NCBI GenBank assembly: GCA_942492795.1
Contig: OW818639.1
Coordinates: 248,001 to 312,000, forward strand
Source: RGIG3178 sp942492795
GTDB lineage: Bacteria; Bacillota; Clostridia; Christensenellales; QAND01
DNA: 64,000 nt
Reading direction: 5' to 3'
Positions within the stretch are counted from its first letter, which is position 1. Every line of letters begins with the position of its first letter. The position numbers were made by a program, and so were the translations under genes. Shown here in pieces: positions 49,049-55,410 of the stretch. The notes beneath the pieces were generated by a model, which had not been told where the DNA came from, searched no databases, and worked only from the letters and a program-made list of their open reading frames with translations.

Positions 49049-49249
49049 TGTAAGTAATCCTCCAAATTTTGTGTTGCGCAGGGCGCAGATATAATTCTTT
49101 TCCGGTTATTGGATGAAACTGCTTCATCCCTTTTTTAAATCCGTTATCTGACGACATGTGCGTCAGATAACTCCTTTACCAGCCAATTTTCCACAGAAAA
49201 TTGGCTTTCCGGGGGATCCTCAAGGGGGTTTGGAACCCCTTTGAATTTT
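49049..49249 (-). other. structured spacer between rplJ and rplL
   Basis: 201 nt with two perfect inverted repeats: GTTATCTGACG-7 nt-CGTCAGATAAC (49143-49171) and AGCCAATTTTC-CACA-GAAAATTGGCT (49181-49206). Neither has a T-run, so processing sites or translation-control structures are more likely than terminators. No gene. Confidence 0.55.
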
Positions 49250-49777
49250 TTAAGCTCCCTTTTTCTCCGAAATGGCATTAAGGGTGTACATCAGGCTGCG
49301 GATGGTGTTGCTAAGCACACCAACGAAGCTGCTGATGGGCGCGTTCATGCTGCCCAGCATTTTGGCGATGAGAACTTCCTTCGGCGGCAGATCTGCCAGA
49401 GCCTGAACGCCCTGTGCGTCCACCACTTTGCCGCTGACCACGCCGGCTTTGATCTCGGTCTTCTTTACGCTTTTGATGAAGTCCGTGATGATTTTGGCAG
49501 GTACGACTGCGTCGTCCATACCGAACGCCACGGCGGTTGGCCCGTTGAGATAGGGGTCCAGGCCTTCGATGCCCGCTTCCCTGGCCGCACGGACGATCAT
49601 GGTGTTCTTGAGCACCTGATAGTCGACGTTTTTGGCACGGAAGATGTTGCGAAGGTTGGTCACTTCCTCAACCGTCAATCCGCGGTAGTCGATCAAAATC
49701 GCGCTCTGACTCCGTTTGAGCTTATCCGCGATCTCTGCTACGACGGTCTGTTTGGCTTGCAATGTTGCTTCTTTCAC
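49250..49777 (-). CDS. rplJ: 50S ribosomal protein L10
   Basis: 175 residues. Binds 23S rRNA and carries L7/L12 dimers on its C-terminal helix. Seen: KQTVVAEIADKLKRSQSAIL, DYRGLTVEEVTNLRNIFRAK and the C-terminal helix GVLSNTIRSLMYTLNAISEK. ATG 49777 follows CCGGGAGG. It has its own promoter and leader with an attenuator, separate from rplKA. Confidence 0.97.
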   Translation of the reverse strand: MKEATLQAKQTVVAEIADKLKRSQSAILIDYRGLTVEEVTNLRNIFRAKNVDYQVLKNTMIVRAAREAGIEGLDPYLNGPTAVAFGMDDAVVPAKIITDFIKSVKKTEIKAGVVSGKVVDAQGVQALADLPPKEVLIAKMLGSMNAPISSFVGVLSNTIRSLMYTLNAISEKKGA

Positions 49778-49794
49778 TGTTTCACCTCCCGGGT

Positions 49795-49980
49795 TAAAGG
49801 CTTTCCTGTTTAATCACTCATTAACTACCGAATAACAAAACCCTCGGAACAGCGTTCCGAGGGTTCAAGACAAACGTAAAAGCACGGCTTTCCATTTGGC
49901 TGCAAATCCTCGGCAGGCTGTTGTTTTAAGCGCTTTTGGCGCGCCGGCTGTCCACGGGTTGCGTGATTCTGTTTTTAGCT
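49795..49980 (-). ncRNA. L10-type ribosomal leader with attenuator hairpin
   Basis: The ~200-nt 5' leader of rplJ contains several complementary segments and ends with the hairpin AACCCTCGGAAC-GCT-GTTCCGAGGGTT (49839-49865) followed by TTGTTATT, a classical attenuator 60 nt before the gene. Firmicute rplJL operons are known to be autoregulated by L10 through such leaders. The exact aptamer fold was not computed. Confidence 0.6.
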
Positions 49981-49986
49981 TGTTCA

Positions 49987-50015
49987 GTATAGCGCTCTGT
50001 GCGCTGCCTGTCAAG
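49987..50015 (-). promoter_or_regulatory. rplJL promoter
   Basis: TTGACA (50010-50015), 17-bp spacer, TATACT (49987-49992) on the minus strand: close to a consensus housekeeping promoter. It lies immediately after the rplA stop. Confidence 0.8.
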
Positions 50016-50025
50016 CGTAGGCGTT

Positions 50026-50715
50026 TTAGATAAAGCGCAGGGTGTTCAGCTTGATGCCGGGGCCCATGGTGGAGCTCAAAACGACGGAACGAAGGTAGGT
50101 GCCCTTCGCGGCCGCGGGCTTCGCCCTAACCACAGCGTCCAACAGCGTACGAACGTTCTCCTCCAGTGCGGAGGCTTCAAACGAAGCCTTGCCCACTGCA
50201 ACGTTGACGATGGACGTTCTGTCGACACGGTATTCCACTTTACCGGCTTTGATCTCGCCGATGGTCTTGATCAGATCGGTTGTGACCGTTCCGCTGCGCG
50301 GGTTGGGCATCAATCCGCGTGGTCCGAGGATACGGGCGATGCGGCCCACGAGGCCCATCATATCGGGCGTCGCGATGGCAACGTCGAATCCCAGCCAGCC
50401 GCCCTGGATCTGTGCGATCAAATCCTCGCCGCCGATGAACTCGGCGCCTGCTTCTTTGGCTTCCGCCGCTTTGTCCTCTTTACAGAAGACCAACACTCTG
50501 ATCTGCTTGCCTGTGCCGTGGGGCAGCACAACGGCGCCGCGAACCTGCTGGTCCGCATGGCGCGGGTCGACGCCCAGGCGTATGGAAATGCCGATGGTTT
50601 CGTCAAACTTCGCTTTTGCAGTCTGCTTGACAAGCGCTACCGCTTCCGCCGGCTCATATGCTTTGCTCTTATCGAACAGCTTAACGCTGTCCTGGTAATT
50701 TTTTCCCCGTTTCAT
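50026..50715 (-). CDS. rplA: 50S ribosomal protein L1
   Basis: 229 residues, usual length. Seen: GKNYQDSVKLFDKSKAYEPA, GVDPRHADQQVRGAVVLPHG, the signature GRIARILGPRGLMPNPRSGT and GTYLRSVVLSSTMGPGIKL. L1-stalk protein involved in E-site tRNA release. ATG 50715 follows AAGGAGG. 50 nt after rplK. Confidence 0.98.
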   Translation of the reverse strand: MKRGKNYQDSVKLFDKSKAYEPAEAVALVKQTAKAKFDETIGISIRLGVDPRHADQQVRGAVVLPHGTGKQIRVLVFCKEDKAAEAKEAGAEFIGGEDLIAQIQGGWLGFDVAIATPDMMGLVGRIARILGPRGLMPNPRSGTVTTDLIKTIGEIKAGKVEYRVDRTSIVNVAVGKASFEASALEENVRTLLDAVVRAKPAAAKGTYLRSVVLSSTMGPGIKLNTLRFI

Positions 50716-50765
50716 ACTTATCCTCCTTGTGGTGTTTACGCAGCGTTGCTGCTCCCACTGAATGC

Positions 50766-51191
50766 CTAATCGGCGACGACGACGCCCATGCTGCGGGCGG
50801 TGCCTGCGACCATACGCATGGCCGATTCGATCGAAGCGGCATTGAGGTCGGGCATCTTGGTCTTTGCAATCTCCTCGATCTGCGCGCGGGTGATGGTTGC
50901 CACCTTATCCCTGTTGGGACGTCCGCTTGCAGTCTCGATACCGACAGCCTTTTTGATCAAAATAGCGGCGGGCGGCGTCTTGGTGATGAAGGAGAAGGAA
51001 CGGTCGGAAAACACCGTGATGACAACGGGAATAACCAACCCGACATCCTTGGCGGTACGCTCGTTGAACTCCTTGCAAAATGCCATGATGTTCACGCCGT
51101 GTTGTCCCAACGCGGGACCGATGGGCGGCGCAGGCGTAGCCTTGCCTGCGTTGACCTGTAATTTGACGAATCCGGTAACCTTTTTGGCCAT
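50766..51191 (-). CDS. rplK: 50S ribosomal protein L11
   Basis: 141 residues. VTGFVKLQVNAGKATPAPPI followed by GPALGQHGVNIMAFCKEFN in the N-terminal domain, and TPPAAILIKKAVGI plus RMVAGTARSMGV in the RNA-binding C-terminal domain. Forms the GTPase-centre with 23S rRNA. Precedes rplA as usual; ATG 51191 follows AGAGGTGCAAC. Confidence 0.98.
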   Translation of the reverse strand: MAKKVTGFVKLQVNAGKATPAPPIGPALGQHGVNIMAFCKEFNERTAKDVGLVIPVVITVFSDRSFSFITKTPPAAILIKKAVGIETASGRPNRDKVATITRAQIEEIAKTKMPDLNAASIESAMRMVAGTARSMGVVVAD

Positions 51192-51276
51192 GTTGCACCT
51201 CTTTTATTAAATGTGGTCAAAGCGGGGGGACTCCCCTCCCACAAACAAACGCCAAAGGCGTGTGTTTTCGTTGTTG

Positions 51277-51825
51277 TTATATCTTGTGTACCTGCACAAA
51301 ATCGAGCTCGACCTGCGTATCGCGTCCGAACATGGACACCATAACCTTGAGTTTCTGGCGATCCTTGTTGATTTCGGTGATGACGCCGGCAAAGCCTTCC
51401 AGCGGCCCGGATGTGATGGTGACATTTTGCCCCACTTCGACATCCAGCACGATGGTTACGTTCTCCACACCCGTCATACGAACTTCCGTATCGGTGAGCG
51501 GGATCGGGCGGCTGCCCGGGCCTACAAATCCGGTAACGCCGCGTGTGTTGCGCACGATATACCAGCTCTCGTCGGTTAAGATCATCTTGACCATGACATA
51601 GCCGGGATATACCTTGCGCGCAACCGTCTTGCGCTTGCCGTTTTTGATTTCGATGGTATCTTCCATCGGCACCTTGACCTCATGGATCAGATCCTGCATG
51701 CCGCGGTTTTCCACCGATTTTTCCAGGTTCGCTTTCACCTTGTTCTCGTAGCCGCTATAGGTATGCACGACATACCAGAGCGCTTGCGTGTCCGGTGATG
51801 CATTCTGCGTATTTGAAGGGGTCAA
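51277..51825 (-). CDS. nusG: transcription termination/antitermination factor NusG
   Basis: 182 residues from TTG 51825, seven bases after GGGGAGG; the reading from 51894 runs into secE. NGN domain: ALWYVVHTYSGYENKVKANL, KVYPGYVMVKMILTDESWYI, RNTRGVTGFVGPGSRPIPL; KOW domain: VGQNVTITSGPLEGFAGVIT near residues 128-150. It binds RNA polymerase and modulates pausing and Rho or ribosome coupling. Begins 14 nt after secE. Confidence 0.97.
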   Translation of the reverse strand: MTPSNTQNASPDTQALWYVVHTYSGYENKVKANLEKSVENRGMQDLIHEVKVPMEDTIEIKNGKRKTVARKVYPGYVMVKMILTDESWYIVRNTRGVTGFVGPGSRPIPLTDTEVRMTGVENVTIVLDVEVGQNVTITSGPLEGFAGVITEINKDRQKLKVMVSMFGRDTQVELDFVQVHKI

Positions 51826-51838
51826 CGTAACACCTCCC

Positions 51839-52288
51839 CTAACCGGTAATGAGTTGCAGCAATTTCGTGAAGCCGAAATCCAACAGGCCCACAACCACGG
51901 CTAGAACAGTCACAAAAGCGAGCACTATTCCGGTATACTTAACGATATCCTTCTTGCTCGGCCACGTTGCCTTTTTCAATTCCGAGATCATATCGCGGAA
52001 ATACTTGACAATACGGGCAACAAACCCCTTAAAGCCGCGTCTTGCAACGGGCTTGGCGGTCGTCTTTTGAAGTTTCTTTTCCTTCTCTTTGGCCAACGCC
52101 TTTTTTTCCTTGGCGTCCGGATCCTTGGGTTGGAACAGCTTTAGCCCACCGGCCTTCGGTTCGACGGCTTTGGCTTTCTGCATGTTTACCCCAGCCTTCG
52201 GCGCATTTGCCTTGGCTTTCTGCTCGATCACCTTGGCTTTGGGCACGTCGACCTTGGCTTTTGGCCCGCTGACTTTGTCTTTTGCCAT
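51839..52288 (-). CDS. secE: preprotein translocase SecE with repetitive N-terminal extension
   Basis: 149 residues, more than twice the usual ~60-70. The C-terminal ~65 residues are standard SecE: ARIVKYFRDMISELKKATWP then SKKDIVKYTGIVLAFVTVLA with the single membrane helix. Residues 9-50 are six tandem 7-residue repeats (PKAKVDV, PKAKVIE, QKAKANA, PKAGVNM, QKAKAVE, PKAGGLK), and residues 55-85 are a lysine-rich linker. The extension would lie in the cytoplasm near the ribosome. ATG 52288 follows AAGGAAG; a GTG at 52297 is possible. Part of rpmG-secE-nusG. Confidence 0.93.
   Translation of the reverse strand: MAKDKVSGPKAKVDVPKAKVIEQKAKANAPKAGVNMQKAKAVEPKAGGLKLFQPKDPDAKEKKALAKEKEKKLQKTTAKPVARRGFKGFVARIVKYFRDMISELKKATWPSKKDIVKYTGIVLAFVTVLAVVVGLLDFGFTKLLQLITG
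52139..52264 (-). repeat. six 21-bp tandem repeats in secE
   Basis: They encode the heptad [PQ]-K-A-[KG]-x-x-x six times. Copies differ at third positions and in the variable residues, so they are not a very recent expansion. Confidence 0.7.
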
Positions 52289-52316
52289 GATTTTCACTTC
52301 CTTAACGGATGCTGCA

Positions 52317-52466
52317 TTAACGGGTTTCCCTGTGTGAGGTTTGCTTCTTGCAAAAGCGGCAGTATTTGTTCATTTCCAAGCGTTCCGGGTTGTTCTTCTT
52401 GTTCTTCATGGTATCATAGTTGCGTTGTTTGCAATCCGCACACGCCAACGTGATCTTCACGCGCAT
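52317..52466 (-). CDS. rpmG: 50S ribosomal protein L33
   Basis: 49 residues from ATG 52466 (AGGAGG upstream; the frame open from 52646 is not coding there). MRVKITLACADCKQRNYDTM and MNKYCRFCKKQTSHRETR give the two C-x-x-C pairs of the zinc-containing form. First gene before secE-nusG, the standard Firmicute order. Confidence 0.95.
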   Translation of the reverse strand: MRVKITLACADCKQRNYDTMKNKKNNPERLEMNKYCRFCKKQTSHRETR

Positions 52467-52536
52467 GATGAACACCTCCTGATGGATTAAAAAGTCTGCA
52501 CGATAAATAAAGCCCCCGTGAGGGGATTCCTGATAG

Positions 52537-52565
52537 AAGATACCATATTGAATGAATGCTGTCAA
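52537..52565 (-). promoter_or_regulatory. promoter of the rpmG-secE-nusG operon
   Basis: TTGACA (52560-52565), 17-bp spacer, TATCTT (52537-52542), minus strand. A CCCC-TCAC-GGGG hairpin is in the leader at about 52514-52525. Confidence 0.65.
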
Positions 52566-52718
52566 TGCATTTTTGCGAATATGCGGCAATCCTCTGCAAA
52601 TTATCCGCACAGCCGCACGCTGTAAAGCGAAGGTTTTTCTTATCATTTCCGTTCTTATGCTATAATAAAAAACGATCGTGGAAATATTTTCAACATCTTA
52701 AACGTGGGGGAAACCGCA

Positions 52719-53660
52719 ATGCAGCGACAGGCGTTTATCGATTATCTTTCGGGCAAGCCCGCAAAAACGATTCCCGGTTCGTTCTGGTTTCACAACACCG
52801 AACAAAAGTGGGAAGGCGAAGCCGCAAAAGATGCCCATTTGACCATGCTGTCCCAAACCGGCATCGATTTTTTAAAGATCATGGACGAGATCCGCTTTGC
52901 ATTCCCCACCATCCAGAAGGCTTCGGATTGGGATCATTACCTGCCGCCGGTGCGCCATGCCCAGCATTATGAAAAACAGTTCGACGTGATCCGACGTATC
53001 ACCGACGCGCTTTCGGGCAGCATCTTCACCTATACAACGATTTTTTCCCCGCTTCGCTGCGTCGGCATGCCGTGCGGATACGAATTGATTGAATCCCACA
53101 TGGCAGAAAATCCCAACGGTGTAAACAGGGCGTTTGCAGCCATGGCTGAATCGCTTGCGCAATATGCGATCGACTGCATGGCAGCCGGAGCCGACTCCAT
53201 TTATTTTTCCAGCAAGGGTGCGGAACACGGGCGGTTCAAGCCCGAAGTGTTTGAAACCATCGTACTTGCGCATGATTTGGAACTCTTTGACGCGATCTGC
53301 GACGCAACGCCGTATGCGATGCTGCACATCTGCGGGTTTGATATGGAACTCCCCTATTACTATAACTGGCCGGGCGCGGCCGTTAACTGGGACGTACACA
53401 ACAATACGCTCTTACTCCACGACGGGGCGAAGCTGTTTCGCCATCCCGTGCTGTGCGGCGGCATGGACGACAGGAGCGGCGAGCTGGTGGACGGAACGGA
53501 CGGGCAGATCCGTCAAAAGGTTCGCTCCGTCGTAGAACCGTTTTTGGCGAACCCTTGCGGCAAACGCATGATACTGGGTTCCGATTGCACGTTGCCCACA
53601 GAGGTTGATTTTCATCGCATACGCACCGCACTGAAAACGCTTCGGACCTACAGCCTGTAA
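52719..53660 (+). CDS. uroporphyrinogen decarboxylase-family protein (methyltransferase-like)
   Basis: About 313 residues from ATG 52719. TIM-barrel family of URO-D and corrinoid methyltransferases. Seen: RQAFIDYLSGKPAKTIPGSF, the central YAIDCMAAGADSIYFSS, and LHICGF (His-x-Cys-Gly), which in MtaA/MtbA-type enzymes supplies zinc ligands; also LVDGTDGQI and MILGSDCTLPTEVDF near the end with a second Cys. No haem genes are nearby, so a methyltransferase-type role is as likely as decarboxylation. No corrinoid protein gene adjoins. Confidence 0.8.
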   Translation: MQRQAFIDYLSGKPAKTIPGSFWFHNTEQKWEGEAAKDAHLTMLSQTGIDFLKIMDEIRFAFPTIQKASDWDHYLPPVRHAQHYEKQFDVIRRITDALSGSIFTYTTIFSPLRCVGMPCGYELIESHMAENPNGVNRAFAAMAESLAQYAIDCMAAGADSIYFSSKGAEHGRFKPEVFETIVLAHDLELFDAICDATPYAMLHICGFDMELPYYYNWPGAAVNWDVHNNTLLLHDGAKLFRHPVLCGGMDDRSGELVDGTDGQIRQKVRSVVEPFLANPCGKRMILGSDCTLPTEVDFHRIRTALKTLRTYSL

Positions 53661-53729
53661 AACCCGTCCTTTCGCATAAAACACGGCGGTTCATCCATAC
53701 TATCCGCAGTTGCAAAAAGGAGCAAGCGG

Positions 53730-53873
53730 ATGAAAAACAACAAGAACAGACTGCGCGACAGGCCAAGGACGAACGCGAAACGCAGCAACATGGAAATTGA
53801 CGACCAATCAAAGAGCAAGCCCACACCCGAAAAATATGGGAGAACGTCTGAAAAGACCGGAGGCGGCACATGA
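53730..53873 (+). CDS. small hydrophilic protein of 47 residues
   Basis: Read directly: ATG 53730 is preceded by AAAGGAGCAAGCGG, and the frame ends at TGA 53873. Sequence begins MKNNKNRLRDRPRTNAKRSN and ends GRTSEKTGGGT; very basic, no hydrophobic core. The good SD and the 4-nt overlap with the next start (ATGA) support translation. No family recognised. Confidence 0.55.
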   Translation: MKNNKNRLRDRPRTNAKRSNMEIDDQSKSKPTPEKYGRTSEKTGGGT

Positions 53874-54076
53874 ACACCGCACAGTATCAGGTTTCGGGCA
53901 TCGTCAACCAGACGGGCAAAACACAGGTGAAAAATACCCTTCTGAAAATAGCGGGCGTGAACTCCGTTGCGATCGATTTGGCACAGAGCACGATCAAAGT
54001 CGGCTTCAACGATCCGGCAACAGAGGCGGACATTGAAGATTGTATCCGGAATACGGGTTTCTCCATCGAACAATAA
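53870..54076 (+). CDS. HMA-fold-like protein lacking the metal-binding CxxC
   Basis: 68 residues. QYQVSGIVNQTGKTQVKNTL, then KIAGVNSVAIDLAQSTIKVG and DIEDCIRNTGFSIEQ follow the heavy-metal-associated beta-alpha-beta-beta-alpha-beta pattern (V.G....... V...L.....V....V.......V....... ....I...G). The loop that would carry G-M-T-C-x-x-C reads GIVNQTGKTQ, so copper binding by the usual site is not expected. Overlaps the small gene upstream; GGAGGCGGCAC precedes the ATG. Confidence 0.7.
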   Translation: MNTAQYQVSGIVNQTGKTQVKNTLLKIAGVNSVAIDLAQSTIKVGFNDPATEADIEDCIRNTGFSIEQ

Positions 54077-54095
54077 ACGATCAGGATGTTTTTAG

Positions 54096-54707
54096 ATGAA
54101 AGAATTGGATTTATTTCAAATCGTTGAGGGGCATTTGCTTGAGGATGCGCGACCGTCCGTTTACCTGGAAAGCGCGGCAGAACGGAACGAATTCGAAAAC
54201 CATCCGTTTTCGATGCTGCTGAAACTAAAGGGCTCGCCGCAGCCGCCAAAGTACCATCCCGAAGGGGATGCCTGGAACCATACGATGATGGTGGTGGACG
54301 AAGCCGCACAGCGCAAAGCGCAAAGCGGCGATGCGCGCACCCTGATGTGGGCGGCGCTGCTGCATGACCTTGGCAAGCCGGGCACAACGAAGATCAAAAA
54401 CGGCAAGATCATATCCTACGGGCACGACGCGCTTGGCGCGAAGCTCGCGCGTGAATTCTTGTTGTTTTTCGGCTGCGACGAAACGTTCATCGACGGTGTC
54501 GTGACGCTTGTGCAGTGGCATATGCAGATACTGTATTTTGAAAACAAACTGCCCTTTTTCAAGGAGCAGGAACTCCGCCAGAAAGCAGATATGCAGGAAG
54601 TTGGCCTATTGAGCCTGTGCGACAGGATCGGCCGCAAGGATTCGGATGAGCAGCAGGAACAAAAAAAGGTCGAGCGGTTTGTGAAAAAAATAGAGGGAGA
54701 GGCTTAG
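54096..54707 (+). CDS. HD-domain phosphohydrolase
   Basis: 203 residues. HD motif with DAWNHTMMVVDEAAQ (first His), WAALLHDLGKPGTTK (HD pair) and a later His in VTLVQWHMQILYF; DRIGRKDSDE gives the final Asp. It resembles the multifunctional CCA-type HD domains without the nucleotidyltransferase part. The substrate (nucleotide or phosphoester) is unknown. It starts 19 nt after the HMA-like gene, probably same transcript. Confidence 0.88.
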   Translation: MKELDLFQIVEGHLLEDARPSVYLESAAERNEFENHPFSMLLKLKGSPQPPKYHPEGDAWNHTMMVVDEAAQRKAQSGDARTLMWAALLHDLGKPGTTKIKNGKIISYGHDALGAKLAREFLLFFGCDETFIDGVVTLVQWHMQILYFENKLPFFKEQELRQKADMQEVGLLSLCDRIGRKDSDEQQEQKKVERFVKKIEGEA

Positions 54708-54822
54708 CGAGCACCTCCCTTTTCTTGAATAGCACTATTATAGGTTTTCGAAATACATATTCAAAAGGGATTTTCAGAGAAAGAAAACCATTATCAAAAC
54801 TCGAATTCTTATAACCCTGAAA

Positions 54823-54877
54823 GCCTTCCCCTTGAGGGGAAGGTGGCACGGCTTTGCCGTGCCGGATGAGGTGTCAT
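54823..54877. repeat. left terminal inverted repeat of the DUF559 unit
   Basis: GCCTTCCCCTTGAGGGGAAG followed by GTGGCACGGC...GCCGTGCCGGATGAGGTG. Its inverse, diverged in the middle, is at 55231-55283. The TTCCCCTTGAGGGGAA core is itself palindromic. Confidence 0.75.
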
Positions 54878-55233
54878 CGACCGCTTATAAAAATATAATT
54901 ATAGATATCCTCACAGACACCTTGGAAATTCTGCTGAATGTCCACATTGGAATAGCGTTTTACCGTTAATGCAAGACTCTGAAAAAATGCATCCCGCTCC
55001 TTGTCTGCGTTAATGTTCTCCTGTTCAAAATGTTGTGATCCGTCCAGCTCGATTATCAGCTTGGCAGAAGCGCAATAAAAATCAACGATATATCTACCAA
55101 TTATCTTTTGCCTGTTGACGGTGAGCGGTAATCCTTTTAAAAAGTCATACCACAAGTGCCGCTCTTCATCAGTCATATTTTTCCTGAGCGCTTGGGCATT
55201 ATGGGTGAGCTTAAAAGTATGTATCTGCTTCAT
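54874..55233 (-). CDS. DUF559 endonuclease-like protein
   Basis: 119 residues from ATG 55233; a longer frame runs to 55320 through the repeat. LRKNMTDEERHLWYDFLKGL, NRQKIIGRYIVDFYCASAKL and IIELDGSQH give the Vsr/PD-(D/E)XK-type core of DUF559 (E...W..L......G..F.RQ.....Y..DF.C....L..E.DG..H). Both gene ends coincide with the inner edges of the inverted repeats: the right repeat supplies GAGGTGGCA as SD, the left one contains the stop. The unit looks like a mobile cassette; whether the protein moves it is unknown. Confidence 0.88.
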   Translation of the reverse strand: MKQIHTFKLTHNAQALRKNMTDEERHLWYDFLKGLPLTVNRQKIIGRYIVDFYCASAKLIIELDGSQHFEQENINADKERDAFFQSLALTVKRYSNVDIQQNFQGVCEDIYNYIFISGR

Positions 55234-55283
55234 TGCCACCTCATCAGTCACCTCCGGCGACAGCTTCCCCTCAAGGGGAAGCC
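55231..55283. repeat. right terminal inverted repeat of the DUF559 unit
   Basis: In reverse complement: GGCTTCCCCTTGAGGGGAAG, CTGTCGCCGGAGGTGACTGA, TGAGGTGGCAATG. Same outer palindrome and same inner TGATGAGGTG end as the left copy. Confidence 0.75.
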
Positions 55284-55410
55284 TAACACGCTTGAAACCT
55301 TTTGATCGCTTTGGCATCACAGCATCGCAAAGAACTTCTTCAACTCCTCTTTCATTTCCTGCGGCAACGTTGTAGCGCGCACGACTCGCACCCGCTATAT
55401 TGTTTACCGT

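Noticed and set aside
53383..53877. Minus-strand frames across the URO-D-like gene end
   Set aside because: Cys/Arg/Ser-rich shadow translations without SD; the plus strand carries the 47-residue gene with a good SD instead.
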